From contig NZ_KB900536.1 in the NCBI RefSeq assembly GCF_000378965.1, forward strand, positions 1,728,052 to 1,792,051: 64,000 nucleotides of DNA. Reading direction: 5' to 3'. The number at the start of each line of letters is the position of its first letter. Within the stretch, counting starts at the first letter, position 1. The DNA comes from Thioalkalivibrio thiocyanodenitrificans ARhD 1 (lineage in GTDB: Bacteria; Pseudomonadota; Gammaproteobacteria; Ectothiorhodospirales; Ectothiorhodospiraceae). Shown piece after piece: positions 55,061-62,871 of the stretch. Both the position numbers and the translations under genes were made by a program. Under the pieces are notes generated by a model. The model was not told where the DNA came from. It saw nothing but the letters and a program-made list of their open reading frames with translations, and did no database searches.

Positions 55061-55112
55061 GCAGACCCTGCCTTTACAACTGACGATTGACGACTGACCA
55101 CTGACAATCTCT
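55032..55112. repeat. Inverted heptamer element (TCAGTTG words) at the mltF 3' end
   Basis: TTGTCCG, TTGTCAG, TGGTCAG and TTGTAAG run through the mltF stop codon (55035-55062). CAACTGA, CGATTGA, CGACTGA, CCACTGA and CAATCTC lie opposite (55078-55112). The loop is about 15 bp. It is the same word family as the pure array at 3565. Confidence 0.85.
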
Positions 55113-55149
55113 TACAATACAAATCCGTTTCAATCATCCGGAGTGCGAC

Positions 55150-55989
55150 GTGAAACTCACCCGCCAGGAATTCCGCGACTGGCCGCACAAGAGCATCACC
55201 CTGATGGGCATGTCCGGCGTGGGCAAGACCCGCCTCGCCAACCTGCTTCGCCGCAGGCACTGGTTCCACTACTCCGGGGATTACCGCATCGGTACCCGGT
55301 ACCTCGACGAGCCCATCCTGGACAACATCAAGCACCAGGCCATGCAGGTTCCCTTCCTGAAGGAGTTGCTGCGTTCGGACTCCATCTACATTCTCAACAA
55401 CATCACCGTCGACAACCTTCAGCCGGTATCCAGCTTCCTGGGCAAGTTGGGCAATCCCGAAGCCGGGGGCCTGCCGCTGACGGAGTTCAAGCGCCGTCAG
55501 GCACTGCATCACGCCGCCGAAGTGGCGGCCATGCGCGACGTGCCGGAATTCATCGGCAAGGCACGCACGATCTACGGCTATGAGCATTTCGTGAACGACG
55601 TGGGCGGCAGCGTATGTGAACTGGACGATCCGGACACCCTGCAAATGCTGGCCGACCACACGCTGATGCTCTATATCAAGGCCAGCGAGGCCGATGAGCA
55701 GGCGCTGATCCAGCGCGCCGAATCGAGCCCCAAGCCGCTCTACTACCGGGAGGACTTCCTGGATTCGCAGCTGCGCGACTACAAGCAGACCTACGGCATC
55801 GAGTACGTGGCGCAGATCGACCCGGACGACTTCGTGCGCTGGATGTTCCCGCGCCTGTTCCGGTCCCGCATCCCCCGCTACGAGGCCATCGCCCGGGAAT
55901 ACGGCTACACCGTCACCACGGATGAACTGGCGAAGGTGCACACCGAGGAGGACTTCCTGGTGCTGGTGGAAGACGCCTTGGAGAGATAA
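55150..55989 (+). CDS. Conserved P-loop ATPase-like protein
   Basis: A 279-residue protein with a clear Walker A motif early (ITLMGMSGVGKTRLANLL). Later conserved-looking blocks are HYSGDYRIGTRYLDEPILDN and DFVRWMFPRLFRSRIPRYEA. The early glycine loop resembles shikimate/adenylate-kinase-like folds, but no acceptor motif is recognised. Function unknown. GTG 55150 has GGAG 6 nt upstream. It precedes metA across a heptamer element; I recall such a gene near met genes elsewhere, weakly. Confidence 0.72.
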   Translation: MKLTRQEFRDWPHKSITLMGMSGVGKTRLANLLRRRHWFHYSGDYRIGTRYLDEPILDNIKHQAMQVPFLKELLRSDSIYILNNITVDNLQPVSSFLGKLGNPEAGGLPLTEFKRRQALHHAAEVAAMRDVPEFIGKARTIYGYEHFVNDVGGSVCELDDPDTLQMLADHTLMLYIKASEADEQALIQRAESSPKPLYYREDFLDSQLRDYKQTYGIEYVAQIDPDDFVRWMFPRLFRSRIPRYEAIAREYGYTVTTDELAKVHTEEDFLVLVEDALER

Positions 55990-56075
55990 GTACGAAGTGG
56001 GAATTGGGAAGTCGGAACGAAAAGATTAGAATCAATACCATTCCCACTTCCCAATTCAGACTTCCCACTTCAAAA
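55985..56075. repeat. Inverted heptamer element (GGAAGTG words) before metA
   Basis: AAGTACGAAGTGGGAATTGGGAAG-type words begin inside the stop codon of the preceding gene (55988) and face TTCCCACTTCCC, AATTCAGA and CTTCCCACTTC words at 56040-56071. The right arm ends four bases before the metA ATG. Confidence 0.85.
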
Positions 56076-57155
56076 ATGCCTCTCGTCGCCCATTCAGATC
56101 TGCCCACCTTCGCACGCCTCGCCGAGGAGGGGGAGACCGTACTTTCCGGAAACCTGGCGCTGCAGCAGGAGATCCGCGAGCTGCACGTCGGCCTGCTGAA
56201 CATGATGCCCGACGCGGCGCTGCGGGCCACGGAGCGCCAGTTTTTCCGGCTGGTTGGCCAGAGCAACCAGATAGCCCAGTTCTACATGCACCCGTTCACC
56301 CTGGATGCGCTGCCCCGCGGCGAGGAAGGGCGCGCCCACGTGGCGCGCTATTACGAGACCTTCGACCAGATCAAGCGCGACGGCCTCGATGCGCTCATCA
56401 TCACCGGCGCCAACGTCACCGAGAGCGATCTGTCCCTGGAGCCCTTCTGGGAGCCGCTGATCCAGGTGATCGACTGGGCCTGCGAGAATGTCACCTCGAC
56501 CCTGTGCTCCTGCCTGGCCACCCATGCGGTCATGCAGTTCCGCTACAGCCAGAAGCGCCAGCCGCTGGGCTTCAAGCGCTGGGGGGTCTATCCGCACCGG
56601 GTGCTGGACCGCCGTCATCCGCTGGTGTCCGGCGTGAACACCCGCTTCGACGTGCCCCACTCGCGCTTCAACCAGATCCATCGCAGCCAGTTCGAGGGCC
56701 AGGGACTCAAGGTGCTGGCGGAAAGCGAGGTCGCGGGACCGCATCTTGCCGTGAGCGAGGACGGCCTGCGTCTTGTGTTCTTCCAGGGGCACCCGGAGTA
56801 CGACATCATCTCCCTGCTCAAGGAATACAAGCGGGAGGTCAGGCGCTTCGCGGCGGGGGCCATCGACGTCTACCCGCCCTTCCCGGAGCACTATTTCACG
56901 CTCCGCACCCAGGCCATCCTGGATGAGCATCGGGAGCGCGTGGAAGCGGCGCTGGCCCGGCGCGCCCCGGTACCCGAGCTGCCCGAGGCCCTGATCGCCT
57001 CCAGCCTCGACAACACCTGGCACGACAGCGCCGAGGCGGTGATCAACAACTGGGTGGGCATAGTCTATCAGCTCACCCACATAGATCGGCGCCTTCCCTT
57101 CAAGGATAACGTGGACCCCGCAAACCCCCTGGGCGCCCTGCGCGAAACCTCATAG
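56076..57155 (+). CDS. metA: Homoserine O-succinyltransferase (MetA family)
   Basis: A 359-residue enzyme of the MetA type that acylates homoserine in methionine synthesis. The catalytic Cys lies in TLCSCLATHAVMQF and the catalytic His/Glu in FFQGHPEYDIISLL. Succinyl rather than acetyl transfer is assumed from lineage. The homologous start MPLVAHSDLPTF is ATG 56076, yet the bases before it are repeat DNA (CCCACTTCAAAA) with no ribosome binding site. The upstream open frame to 56004 is repeat-encoded and not conserved. Confidence 0.9.
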   Translation: MPLVAHSDLPTFARLAEEGETVLSGNLALQQEIRELHVGLLNMMPDAALRATERQFFRLVGQSNQIAQFYMHPFTLDALPRGEEGRAHVARYYETFDQIKRDGLDALIITGANVTESDLSLEPFWEPLIQVIDWACENVTSTLCSCLATHAVMQFRYSQKRQPLGFKRWGVYPHRVLDRRHPLVSGVNTRFDVPHSRFNQIHRSQFEGQGLKVLAESEVAGPHLAVSEDGLRLVFFQGHPEYDIISLLKEYKREVRRFAAGAIDVYPPFPEHYFTLRTQAILDEHRERVEAALARRAPVPELPEALIASSLDNTWHDSAEAVINNWVGIVYQLTHIDRRLPFKDNVDPANPLGALRETS

Positions 57156-57257
57156 TGCCATGTCCCGCAAATATCCTGCATGTCAGCATGGCTGCGGGCC
57201 TTGCCTTTGCGCTATTGCGGGGATCTGAAATGCAGGATACTCACGGGGCACGACACT
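57154..57257. mobile_element. Mini inverted-repeat element, about 104 bp
   Basis: AGTGCCATGTCCCGC...TATCCTGCAT at 57154-57181 matches the reverse complement of 57230-57257 in 22 of 28 positions; the inner 10 bp TATCCTGCAT are perfect. The left tip overlaps the metA TAG stop, and the right tip (ACTAGTG) provides part of the start region of the MFS gene. The centre is non-coding. Confidence 0.55.
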
Positions 57258-57258
57258 A

Positions 57259-58584
57259 GTGCATCCCCCAGGCCACCCACCGCGCCCCGTGGTCAGCCTC
57301 TACGACCTGGTCGCGGGCGACGAGGACGCCCGGGTCTGCAAGGACATCCCGGAAAGCGCCTGCCGGGAGATGCCGCGCAACTTCTTCCTGCACATCGTCT
57401 CCAACACCGCCAGCAAAATCGGCGACGAGCTGGCCAGCGCCAAGCTGGTACTGGCCTGGCTCATGTCCGCGCTGGGCGCGCCGGCCTTCCTCGCCGGCTT
57501 CCTGGTGCCGGTACGCGAATCGGGGTCTTTGCTGCCGCAGCTGTTCGTGGCCAGCCATATCCGGCGTGCCGCCGTCCGCAAGTGGTTCTGGGTGGGTGGC
57601 AGCATCGGACAGGGAGTCTCCGCGCTGGGCATGGCCGTGGTGGCCCTGACCCTCTCGGGCGCCGCCGCCGGCTGGGCGCTTCTGGGCCTGCTGGCCCTGT
57701 TTGCATTGTCGCGGGGCGTCAGCTCCGTGGCCTCCAAGGACGTGCTCGGCAAGACCATCTCCAAGACACGGCGGGGCACCGTGATGGGCTATGCGGCGGC
57801 ACTCGCCGGATTTGCCACACTGGGGGTTGGCGGTTGGGTGACCCTGCAGGCGGAGCAGGCCGCCAGCACCGGATTCTTCGCCCTGCTGCTGGTGGCTGCC
57901 GGGGTGCTGTGGTTCGCCGCCGGCGGCATCTTCGCAGCGGTCAAGGAGGTCCCCGGTGCCACCGAAGGCGGCGGCAATGCGGTCAGCGAGGCGATCCGCT
58001 CGCTGGGTCTGATGAAGCACGATCCTCTGTTCCGGCATTTCGTGCTCACCCGCTCTCTGCTCATGAGCACGGCGCTGGCCATGCCCTTCTATGTGATGCT
58101 CGCCCAGCGGGAGACGGACGGAGATCTGGGCAGTCTCGGCCTGATGATCATTGCCACCGGCCTGGCGGGCGGCTTGAGCGCACCCGTCTGGGGCCGGTTG
58201 TCAGACCGCTCCAGCCGACTGGTGCTGGTGGCCTCGGGCGTGCTGGCCGGTGTCCTGGGCCTGATGGTGTTCGCGCTCACCTGGCTCGACGCCGCGTGGA
58301 CCCGGAGTCCCTACCTGTTCGCCGCATTGTTCCTGGTGATCGGGATCGCCCATTCCGGGGTGCGGCTGGGCCGCAAGACCTACCTGGTGGACATGGCCAC
58401 CCAGGACACCCGGGCCGCCTACGTGGCGGTGAGCAATACGGTGGTGGGCGCGCTGCTGCTGGTCGGTGGGCTGTTCGGTCTCGTGGCCGATATCGCCGGG
58501 GTGGCCGCGACCATTGCGCTGCTTGGCCTCATGGGACTGGCCGGCTCGGCGGCCGCGTGGCGCCTGGAGGAAGTACAGCGGTAA
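57259..58584 (+). CDS. Major facilitator superfamily transporter
   Basis: A 441-residue permease with about 12 membrane helices. The soluble N-terminus (SLYDLVAGDEDARVCKDIPE) and VPVRESGSLLPQLFVASHIR, then GRLSDRSSRLVLVASGVLAG as the loop between halves, fit a poorly characterised MFS subgroup. The substrate is unknown. GTG 57259 lies within the end of the inverted-repeat element; later Met codons would cut conserved sequence. No clear ribosome binding site is seen. Confidence 0.85.
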   Translation: MHPPGHPPRPVVSLYDLVAGDEDARVCKDIPESACREMPRNFFLHIVSNTASKIGDELASAKLVLAWLMSALGAPAFLAGFLVPVRESGSLLPQLFVASHIRRAAVRKWFWVGGSIGQGVSALGMAVVALTLSGAAAGWALLGLLALFALSRGVSSVASKDVLGKTISKTRRGTVMGYAAALAGFATLGVGGWVTLQAEQAASTGFFALLLVAAGVLWFAAGGIFAAVKEVPGATEGGGNAVSEAIRSLGLMKHDPLFRHFVLTRSLLMSTALAMPFYVMLAQRETDGDLGSLGLMIIATGLAGGLSAPVWGRLSDRSSRLVLVASGVLAGVLGLMVFALTWLDAAWTRSPYLFAALFLVIGIAHSGVRLGRKTYLVDMATQDTRAAYVAVSNTVVGALLLVGGLFGLVADIAGVAATIALLGLMGLAGSAAAWRLEEVQR

Positions 58585-58902
58585 ACCGGTCATGATCGCG
58601 CGCCCGAATGGTCACGCCCGCGATGCCCGCCGCACTGGAGCCGGTCGTACCTTGCGGGAACACCTTCAGCCGTAGCCCATCCATCGACATCTTCGCCGAA
58701 CGCCAGGTGCCCGGAGTTCCCGAAACATTTTACTGGCGATCGCCGCAGCGGCAGCGTATAGTGCGGGCTGCAGTCTGTTCTTGCAGTCAGAGTCGGAAGT
58801 CCCCTGTAGTTTCGTTACCGCAGTCACTCCCGCCCGTCGTTCTCCAGGAATTCGCTGCATCAACGTTTGTTTTCCTGATTATTTTTTGAGGTTGATTCAA
58901 TT
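58585..58902 (+). promoter_or_regulatory. Promoter and long leader of the second cold-shock gene
   Basis: The gap has no gene. TATAGT at 58757-58762 with TGGCGA 17 bp upstream is a candidate promoter. Transcription from there would give a leader of roughly 135 nt before ATG 58903, typical of cspA-type mRNAs whose structured leader responds to cold. The last 40 bases are AT-rich and include TTGAGG before the start. Confidence 0.5.
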
Positions 58903-59106
58903 ATGTCTACAGGCACTGTGAAGTGGTTTAACGAAAGCAAGGGCTTCGGCTTTATCACCCCCGAAGATGGCAGCAAGGATGTGTTCGTGCATTTCTCCGC
59001 CATCGAGGCCAGCGGTTTCCGCACCCTGGCCGAAGGCCAGCAGGTCTCCTTCGAGGTGACCAACGGTCCCAAGGGTCTGGCCGCAGCCAACGTCAAGCCC
59101 CTGTAA
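58903..59106 (+). CDS. Cold-shock protein (CspA family)
   Basis: A 67-residue cold-shock-domain protein, [20 protein letters not shown], with RNP motifs KGFGFI and DVFVHFS. It is very similar to the protein at 45520-45726, especially in the first 18 residues. It has its own promoter, long leader and terminator, so it is monocistronic. It binds single-stranded RNA/DNA. Confidence 0.95.
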   Translation: MSTGTVKWFNESKGFGFITPEDGSKDVFVHFSAIEASGFRTLAEGQQVSFEVTNGPKGLAAANVKPL

Positions 59107-59133
59107 GATCAGTCTGCCGAAAGCAGATACCCC

Positions 59134-59163
59134 GAACCCCGCCTCGTGCGGGGTTCTCTTTTT
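59134..59163 (+). terminator. Terminator of the cold-shock gene
   Basis: GAACCCCGC, loop CTCGT, GCGGGGTTC, then TCTTTTT. A perfect 9-bp stem 27 bp after the stop codon. Confidence 0.92.
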
Positions 59164-59333
59164 GGGCTCCTCGACGTTCCCGGTGGCTTCGATCCTCGCA
59201 GAGGATCCATGGACATCCACGCGATCACGTCACCCCGCAGGAACCCGGGCCGCTGGGCGAAACCCGCCCAAAACCCCGTTCCCCGGGCGAATGGGCCGTT
59301 GCCGACAAAGGCTTTCCATTCGTTACTTGAAGA

Positions 59334-59804
59334 TCATGCATCCTGCCAGAAGCGCAGGACATAGTCCCGGGATTCGTCGCGCACCGGCAGGCGCTCCAGG
59401 CCCTGCTTCTCGAAGAACGGCTCGGCATCCGACTGGGCCTTGATCAGCACACCATCCAGACCCAGTGCGCGGGCGCGTTCCACGCAGGCGCCGAGCAGGC
59501 GGTTGCCGATCCCCCGGCGCTGCCGCTCCGGGTCCACGTAGAGACCGTGCAGCAGCAGACCGCGCCGGTCCGCCGGCAGGTCCGACGTCTCCGCAGGCTC
59601 CCAGGCGGCCACGCCCGCGATGCGCGCTTCGTCCTCCGCGACGCACACCTCCAGGTGCCCCAGGTCCGTCTCGTCGTAGCGGTACAGAGGCAGACTCAGC
59701 CGCTTGACCCGTTCAGGCAGCCGCCACGTCATGACGGCACGCTCGATGACGCCGTTGATATCAGGCAGTTCCGCCCTGCTGGCGATACGCAGCGTGGTGC
59801 TCAT
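59334..59804 (-). CDS. GNAT-family N-acetyltransferase
   Basis: A 156-residue acetyltransferase. The acetyl-CoA pyrophosphate loop is DPERQRRGIGNRLLGACVER, preceded by the strand GLLLHGLYV. The N-terminal part is RIASRAELPDINGVIERAVM. The substrate is unknown. ATG 59804 gives the typical GNAT start with AGGA nearby. It lies between a cold-shock gene and DUF2061. Confidence 0.88.
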   Translation of the reverse strand: MSTTLRIASRAELPDINGVIERAVMTWRLPERVKRLSLPLYRYDETDLGHLEVCVAEDEARIAGVAAWEPAETSDLPADRRGLLLHGLYVDPERQRRGIGNRLLGACVERARALGLDGVLIKAQSDAEPFFEKQGLERLPVRDESRDYVLRFWQDA

Positions 59805-59913
59805 GGTGTCCTGTCCATCCCCGGCGGCCCACTCTCGGGCCGATCGCATTTGGTCATGGAAAAACCAGACCGCAGGAGGCGCATATCTGTGCGCCCTTCA
59901 CGGTTCGCTTGCT

Positions 59914-60135
59914 TCAGGCGACCATCATGGGCCCCTGGGAGCCGGGAGACACCCGGGCCGCCCGACGGGCACGGATGCGCTCCCAGACCTTCTCGTGGAA
60001 GTGGTAGGCCACGGTGTTGACCATGGGTTCCACCAGTGCCACCAGGCCACCGATCACCACGCTGCCGGTCAGCGCGAAGGCGACCCCGAAGGCCACGCTG
60101 AAGTGCACAACGGCAAAGCTTGCTGTCTTGATCAT
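59914..60135 (-). CDS. DUF2061 small membrane protein
   Basis: A 73-residue protein, MIKTASFAVVHFSVAFGVAF, then VIGGLVALVEPMVNTVAYHF and HEKVWERI. This is the DUF2061 pattern: two short hydrophobic helices with a conserved ExxxNTxxYxxHExxW motif. Function unknown. The C-terminal basic tail is variable. The AT-rich DNA upstream (60170-60240) with GATAATGATT-like words (AATGAGAATCGTTACT at 60184-60199) could hold a Fur-like site; this is speculative. Confidence 0.82.
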   Translation of the reverse strand: MIKTASFAVVHFSVAFGVAFALTGSVVIGGLVALVEPMVNTVAYHFHEKVWERIRARRAARVSPGSQGPMMVA

Positions 60136-60261
60136 GGCGGCATTTCCTCATCAGTTCTGTTTCCTTGATGATGAGCCTAGCCAAATGAGAATCGTTACTG
60201 AAGTTGATTGTTTGAATTATTATGATAGCCATCATCTATCATGGCGTCGGGAGGTCCAGTG

Positions 60262-60348
60262 ATGAGATACAAGAGGCAAGATACAGGCGGGTGAAGGCCG
60301 ATGTCTCTTGCTTGTATCTTGTATCTTGCCTCTTGCCTCTGACCGCCC
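60262..60348. repeat. Inverted heptamer element (ATACAAG words)
   Basis: ATACAAG, AGGCAAG and ATACAGG words face TCTTGCT, TGTATCT, TGTATCT, TGCCTCT and TGCCTCT words. The loop is about 20 bp. It ends 14 bp before the stop of the glutamate synthase-like gene. Confidence 0.82.
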
Positions 60349-60361
60349 CGCAGGGTCGGTC

Positions 60362-61870
60362 CTACTCCAATGCCGTCAGCTCGCGCATGTCCCGCTTCCA
60401 GGCGGTCAGGTCATTGCGGTTGAACCCGGACAGGTGATCATGGCCGCAGGCGCGGGCCATCACCTGCATGAGCGCCACGGCGCTTTCCAGGAATCGCGCA
60501 AGCCGCTCGGCCCCCTCGTCCACATCGAGCCGCCGGCGCAACGCCGGGTCCTGGGTGGCGACGCCGGAGGGGCACTGGTTGGTGTGACACATGCGCGCGG
60601 CGACGCAGCCCACCGCCTGGATGGCGCTGTTGGCGATCGCAATGCCGTCTGCCCCAAGGGCCATCGCCTTGATGAAATCCTCCGGAAGGCGCAGTCCGCC
60701 GGTGATGATGAGAGTGACATCCTCCGCCCCGCGTTCATCCAGATGCCGGCGGGCGCGCACCAGGGCGGGGATGGTGGGCACGGAGATATGATCCCGGAAC
60801 AGCCGCGGCGCGGCCCCGGTGGCACCGCCCCGCCCATCCAGGATGATGTAGTCGGCCCCGGCCTCAAGGGCGAAATCGATGTCCGCTTCGATGTGATTGG
60901 CCGAGAGCTTGAAGCCGACGGGGATACCGCCGCTGACCTCGCGCACCCGGTCGGCAAAGCGCCGGAAATCATCGGGAGTGATCAGGTCGGTGAACGTGGG
61001 CGGGGAGATGGCATCCTGACCGGGCGCGAGACCGCGCACCCTGGCGATCTCCTCGGTGACCTTGCGCCCGGGCAGGTGGCCGCCGGTGCCGGTCTTGGCC
61101 GCCTGTCCGCCCTTGAAATGCAACGCACTGATCTTCTCCGGCAACGACTCGTCATACCCGAACTTCGCCGATGCGAGCTCATACAGGTAATCGGGATTGG
61201 CCTCGCGTTCCCCTGGCATCATGCCGCCCTCGCCGGAGCAGATGCCCGTACCGGCCTTGCGCGAACCCTTCGCCAACGCCAGCTTGGCCTCCCTGGACAG
61301 CGAACCGAAACTCATGTCGGAAACGAACAAGGGGATATCGAGCCGCAACGGACGTTGCGCTCGCGGGCCGATCACGAGTTCCGTGCCCACACCCGCATCT
61401 TCGGCTAACGGCCGGGTGGCCAACTGGGCGGTGAGGATCTGGATGTCGTCCCAGCGGGGCAAGTTGATCCGGGGCACACCCATGGCCACGGTCTCGCCGT
61501 GGGGTCCGGTTCGCTCCAGGCCGTGGCGGGCCAGTTCGTGGATCCGTTCGAGGGTGGGTTCCTCGCGGGTGGCCTTTACGGATGCGCGATCGCTGTCCGA
61601 TCCCTCGCCGCCGCCGGAATCTTCTTTGTCGTCGAGCCCGGCATGGCTGCCGTCGCAGTAGGGCGGATTGCCGGTATGCTTGCAGCGGCACAGATGTGCC
61701 TCACCGTCCTCGTCCGGGGTGAATGCCACAGGGGTGAAATCCGTGCCCGCATGGGAGCCGTCGCAGAAGGGCTGGTTATTTGATCGGCCGCAACTGCACC
61801 AGTAGTACTCCTTGCCGGCCTTGAGCTCGACGGCGATGGGCGTACGGGCAGCGCTCCTGGGCTGGGTCAT
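60362..61870 (-). CDS. Fusion of two CDGSH iron-sulfur domains with a glutamate synthase-like FMN domain
   Basis: A 502-residue protein. Two CDGSH motifs are intact near the N-terminus, CSCGRSNNQPFCDGSH (residues ~25-40) and CRCKHTGNPPYCDGSH (~61-76), each able to hold a 2Fe-2S cluster with three Cys and one His. The rest is the FMN-binding core of glutamate synthase large subunit: KAGTGICSGEGGMMPGER, HFKGGQAAKTGTGGHLPG, YIILDGRGGATGAAP and VAARMCHTNQCPSGVATQDP. There is no glutaminase domain. The reaction is unknown; electron transfer from the CDGSH clusters to FMN is plausible (inference). Confidence 0.88.
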   Translation of the reverse strand: MTQPRSAARTPIAVELKAGKEYYWCSCGRSNNQPFCDGSHAGTDFTPVAFTPDEDGEAHLCRCKHTGNPPYCDGSHAGLDDKEDSGGGEGSDSDRASVKATREEPTLERIHELARHGLERTGPHGETVAMGVPRINLPRWDDIQILTAQLATRPLAEDAGVGTELVIGPRAQRPLRLDIPLFVSDMSFGSLSREAKLALAKGSRKAGTGICSGEGGMMPGEREANPDYLYELASAKFGYDESLPEKISALHFKGGQAAKTGTGGHLPGRKVTEEIARVRGLAPGQDAISPPTFTDLITPDDFRRFADRVREVSGGIPVGFKLSANHIEADIDFALEAGADYIILDGRGGATGAAPRLFRDHISVPTIPALVRARRHLDERGAEDVTLIITGGLRLPEDFIKAMALGADGIAIANSAIQAVGCVAARMCHTNQCPSGVATQDPALRRRLDVDEGAERLARFLESAVALMQVMARACGHDHLSGFNRNDLTAWKRDMRELTALE

Positions 61871-61993
61871 CTATGGCTCCGGATGTGGGCGTCGCGGCCC
61901 AGCATAGCGCACGGGCGTTGACGATAAGAACCCGGGGGGCGGATAGGAGGAGCCAGCAAGCGCAGGAGGTCACAGCCGGCGAATCAACCACAT

Positions 61994-62021
61994 GAAAACC
62001 CCGCCTCGGGGGCGGGGTTTT
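61994..62021. terminator. Terminator after the peroxiredoxin gene
   Basis: AAAACCCCGCC, loop TCGGG, GGCGGGGTTTT: a perfect 11-bp stem with T- and A-tracts on either side, 27 bp past the stop of the minus-strand peroxiredoxin gene and upstream of the CDGSH gene. Confidence 0.9.
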
Positions 62022-62047
62022 CATCCTCGCGTGCCGGAACGATCCGG

Positions 62048-62653
62048 CTATTCCATGGATGGGTTCCAGACCTTCCAGACCTTCCCGACCAGGTCCGGCC
62101 CCGGCTTGAGGGTTGGCTTGCCCGGCTCCCAGCCGGCGGGGCAGGCCTCTTTGCCTCCGGTAGCACGTATGTGCTGGAACGCCTGAATCTGACGTATGGT
62201 CTCGGCAAGTTTGCGTCCGACCGGCGGTGTCATCACCTCCATGGCCTGGATCACGCCATCGGGATCAATGATGAAGCGGCCGCGGAGTTCCACCCCCTGA
62301 TTTTCGTCCCAGCACCCGTACGCGCGACCGACATGACCTGCCTGGTCGGCGACCATGTGGAAGGGCACGCCCCCTTCCACCATTTTGTCCAACTCCTCCT
62401 CATTCCAGATCTTGTGGACGAAATGACTGTCCACGCTGACCGAGATGACTTCGACACCCAGATCCTGCAGCTTCTGATAGTTTGCGGCGACCGCCGACAC
62501 TTCAGTAGCTCAGACGAAGGTGAAATCACCTGGATAGAAACAAAGCATCACCCACTTGCCCGCATACTCCGACAGCGTCACGCTGGTGAAACCGCCCTTG
62601 TAATGGGCGGGTGCGGTGAAGTCGGGCGCCTTCTGTCCGACACGCACACTCAT
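62048..62653 (-). CDS. Selenocysteine-containing peroxiredoxin (AhpC/Prx type)
   Basis: A 201-residue 2-Cys-type peroxiredoxin if the in-frame TGA at 62512-62510 is read as selenocysteine. The sequence before it is [10 protein letters not shown] and after it ATEVSAVA, exactly where Prx enzymes have FTFVCPTE; codon 48 is thus the peroxidatic residue. The resolving Cys171 is kept in [23 protein letters not shown] 62653 ([12 protein letters not shown]) has GAGG 8 nt upstream. Both halves are conserved with no other defect, which argues against a pseudogene. It should reduce peroxides with very high reactivity, using a thioredoxin or AhpF-like donor. A SECIS-like hairpin follows the TGA. Confidence 0.88.
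62485..62496 (-). promoter_or_regulatory. Candidate bacterial SECIS hairpin
   Basis: In the mRNA, CGGC-GGUC-GCCG forms a 4-bp stem with a GGUC loop. The loop starts 17 nt after the UGA, nearly the same place as the GGUC loop of the E. coli fdhF SECIS. Lower-stem pairing is weak, which is common in bacterial SECIS elements. Confidence 0.6.
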
Positions 62654-62871
62654 CCTGATCACCTCTTCTCTGCTGGTTGATTCGCCTGACCCGGGGGCAT
62701 CAGACGGCTGCCCGCCGGCAACCGTGCCGGATACCCGGGCACACGTCAGTGGTTCATCTGCCATGACAGGTCCTCCCGACTGGCGTCGTTGACACTCATC
62801 ACCTTAACCTTAATAGTTGGCACCTGCGCCCGCGTCAACCAGACAGCAGAAACGCACAGGGCCCGCGGTAT

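Noticed and set aside
56004-56075. N-terminal extension of metA
   Set aside because: It is encoded by heptamer repeat DNA and has no counterpart in the MetA family.
55990-56075. SAM riboswitch upstream of metA
   Set aside because: The leader is only the GGAAGTG inverted repeat; no riboswitch core motif is visible.
62048-62764. Peroxiredoxin as a frameshifted or nonsense pseudogene
   Set aside because: The only defect is TGA precisely at the catalytic Cys codon, with conserved sequence and frame on both sides, a kept resolving Cys and a SECIS-like hairpin.
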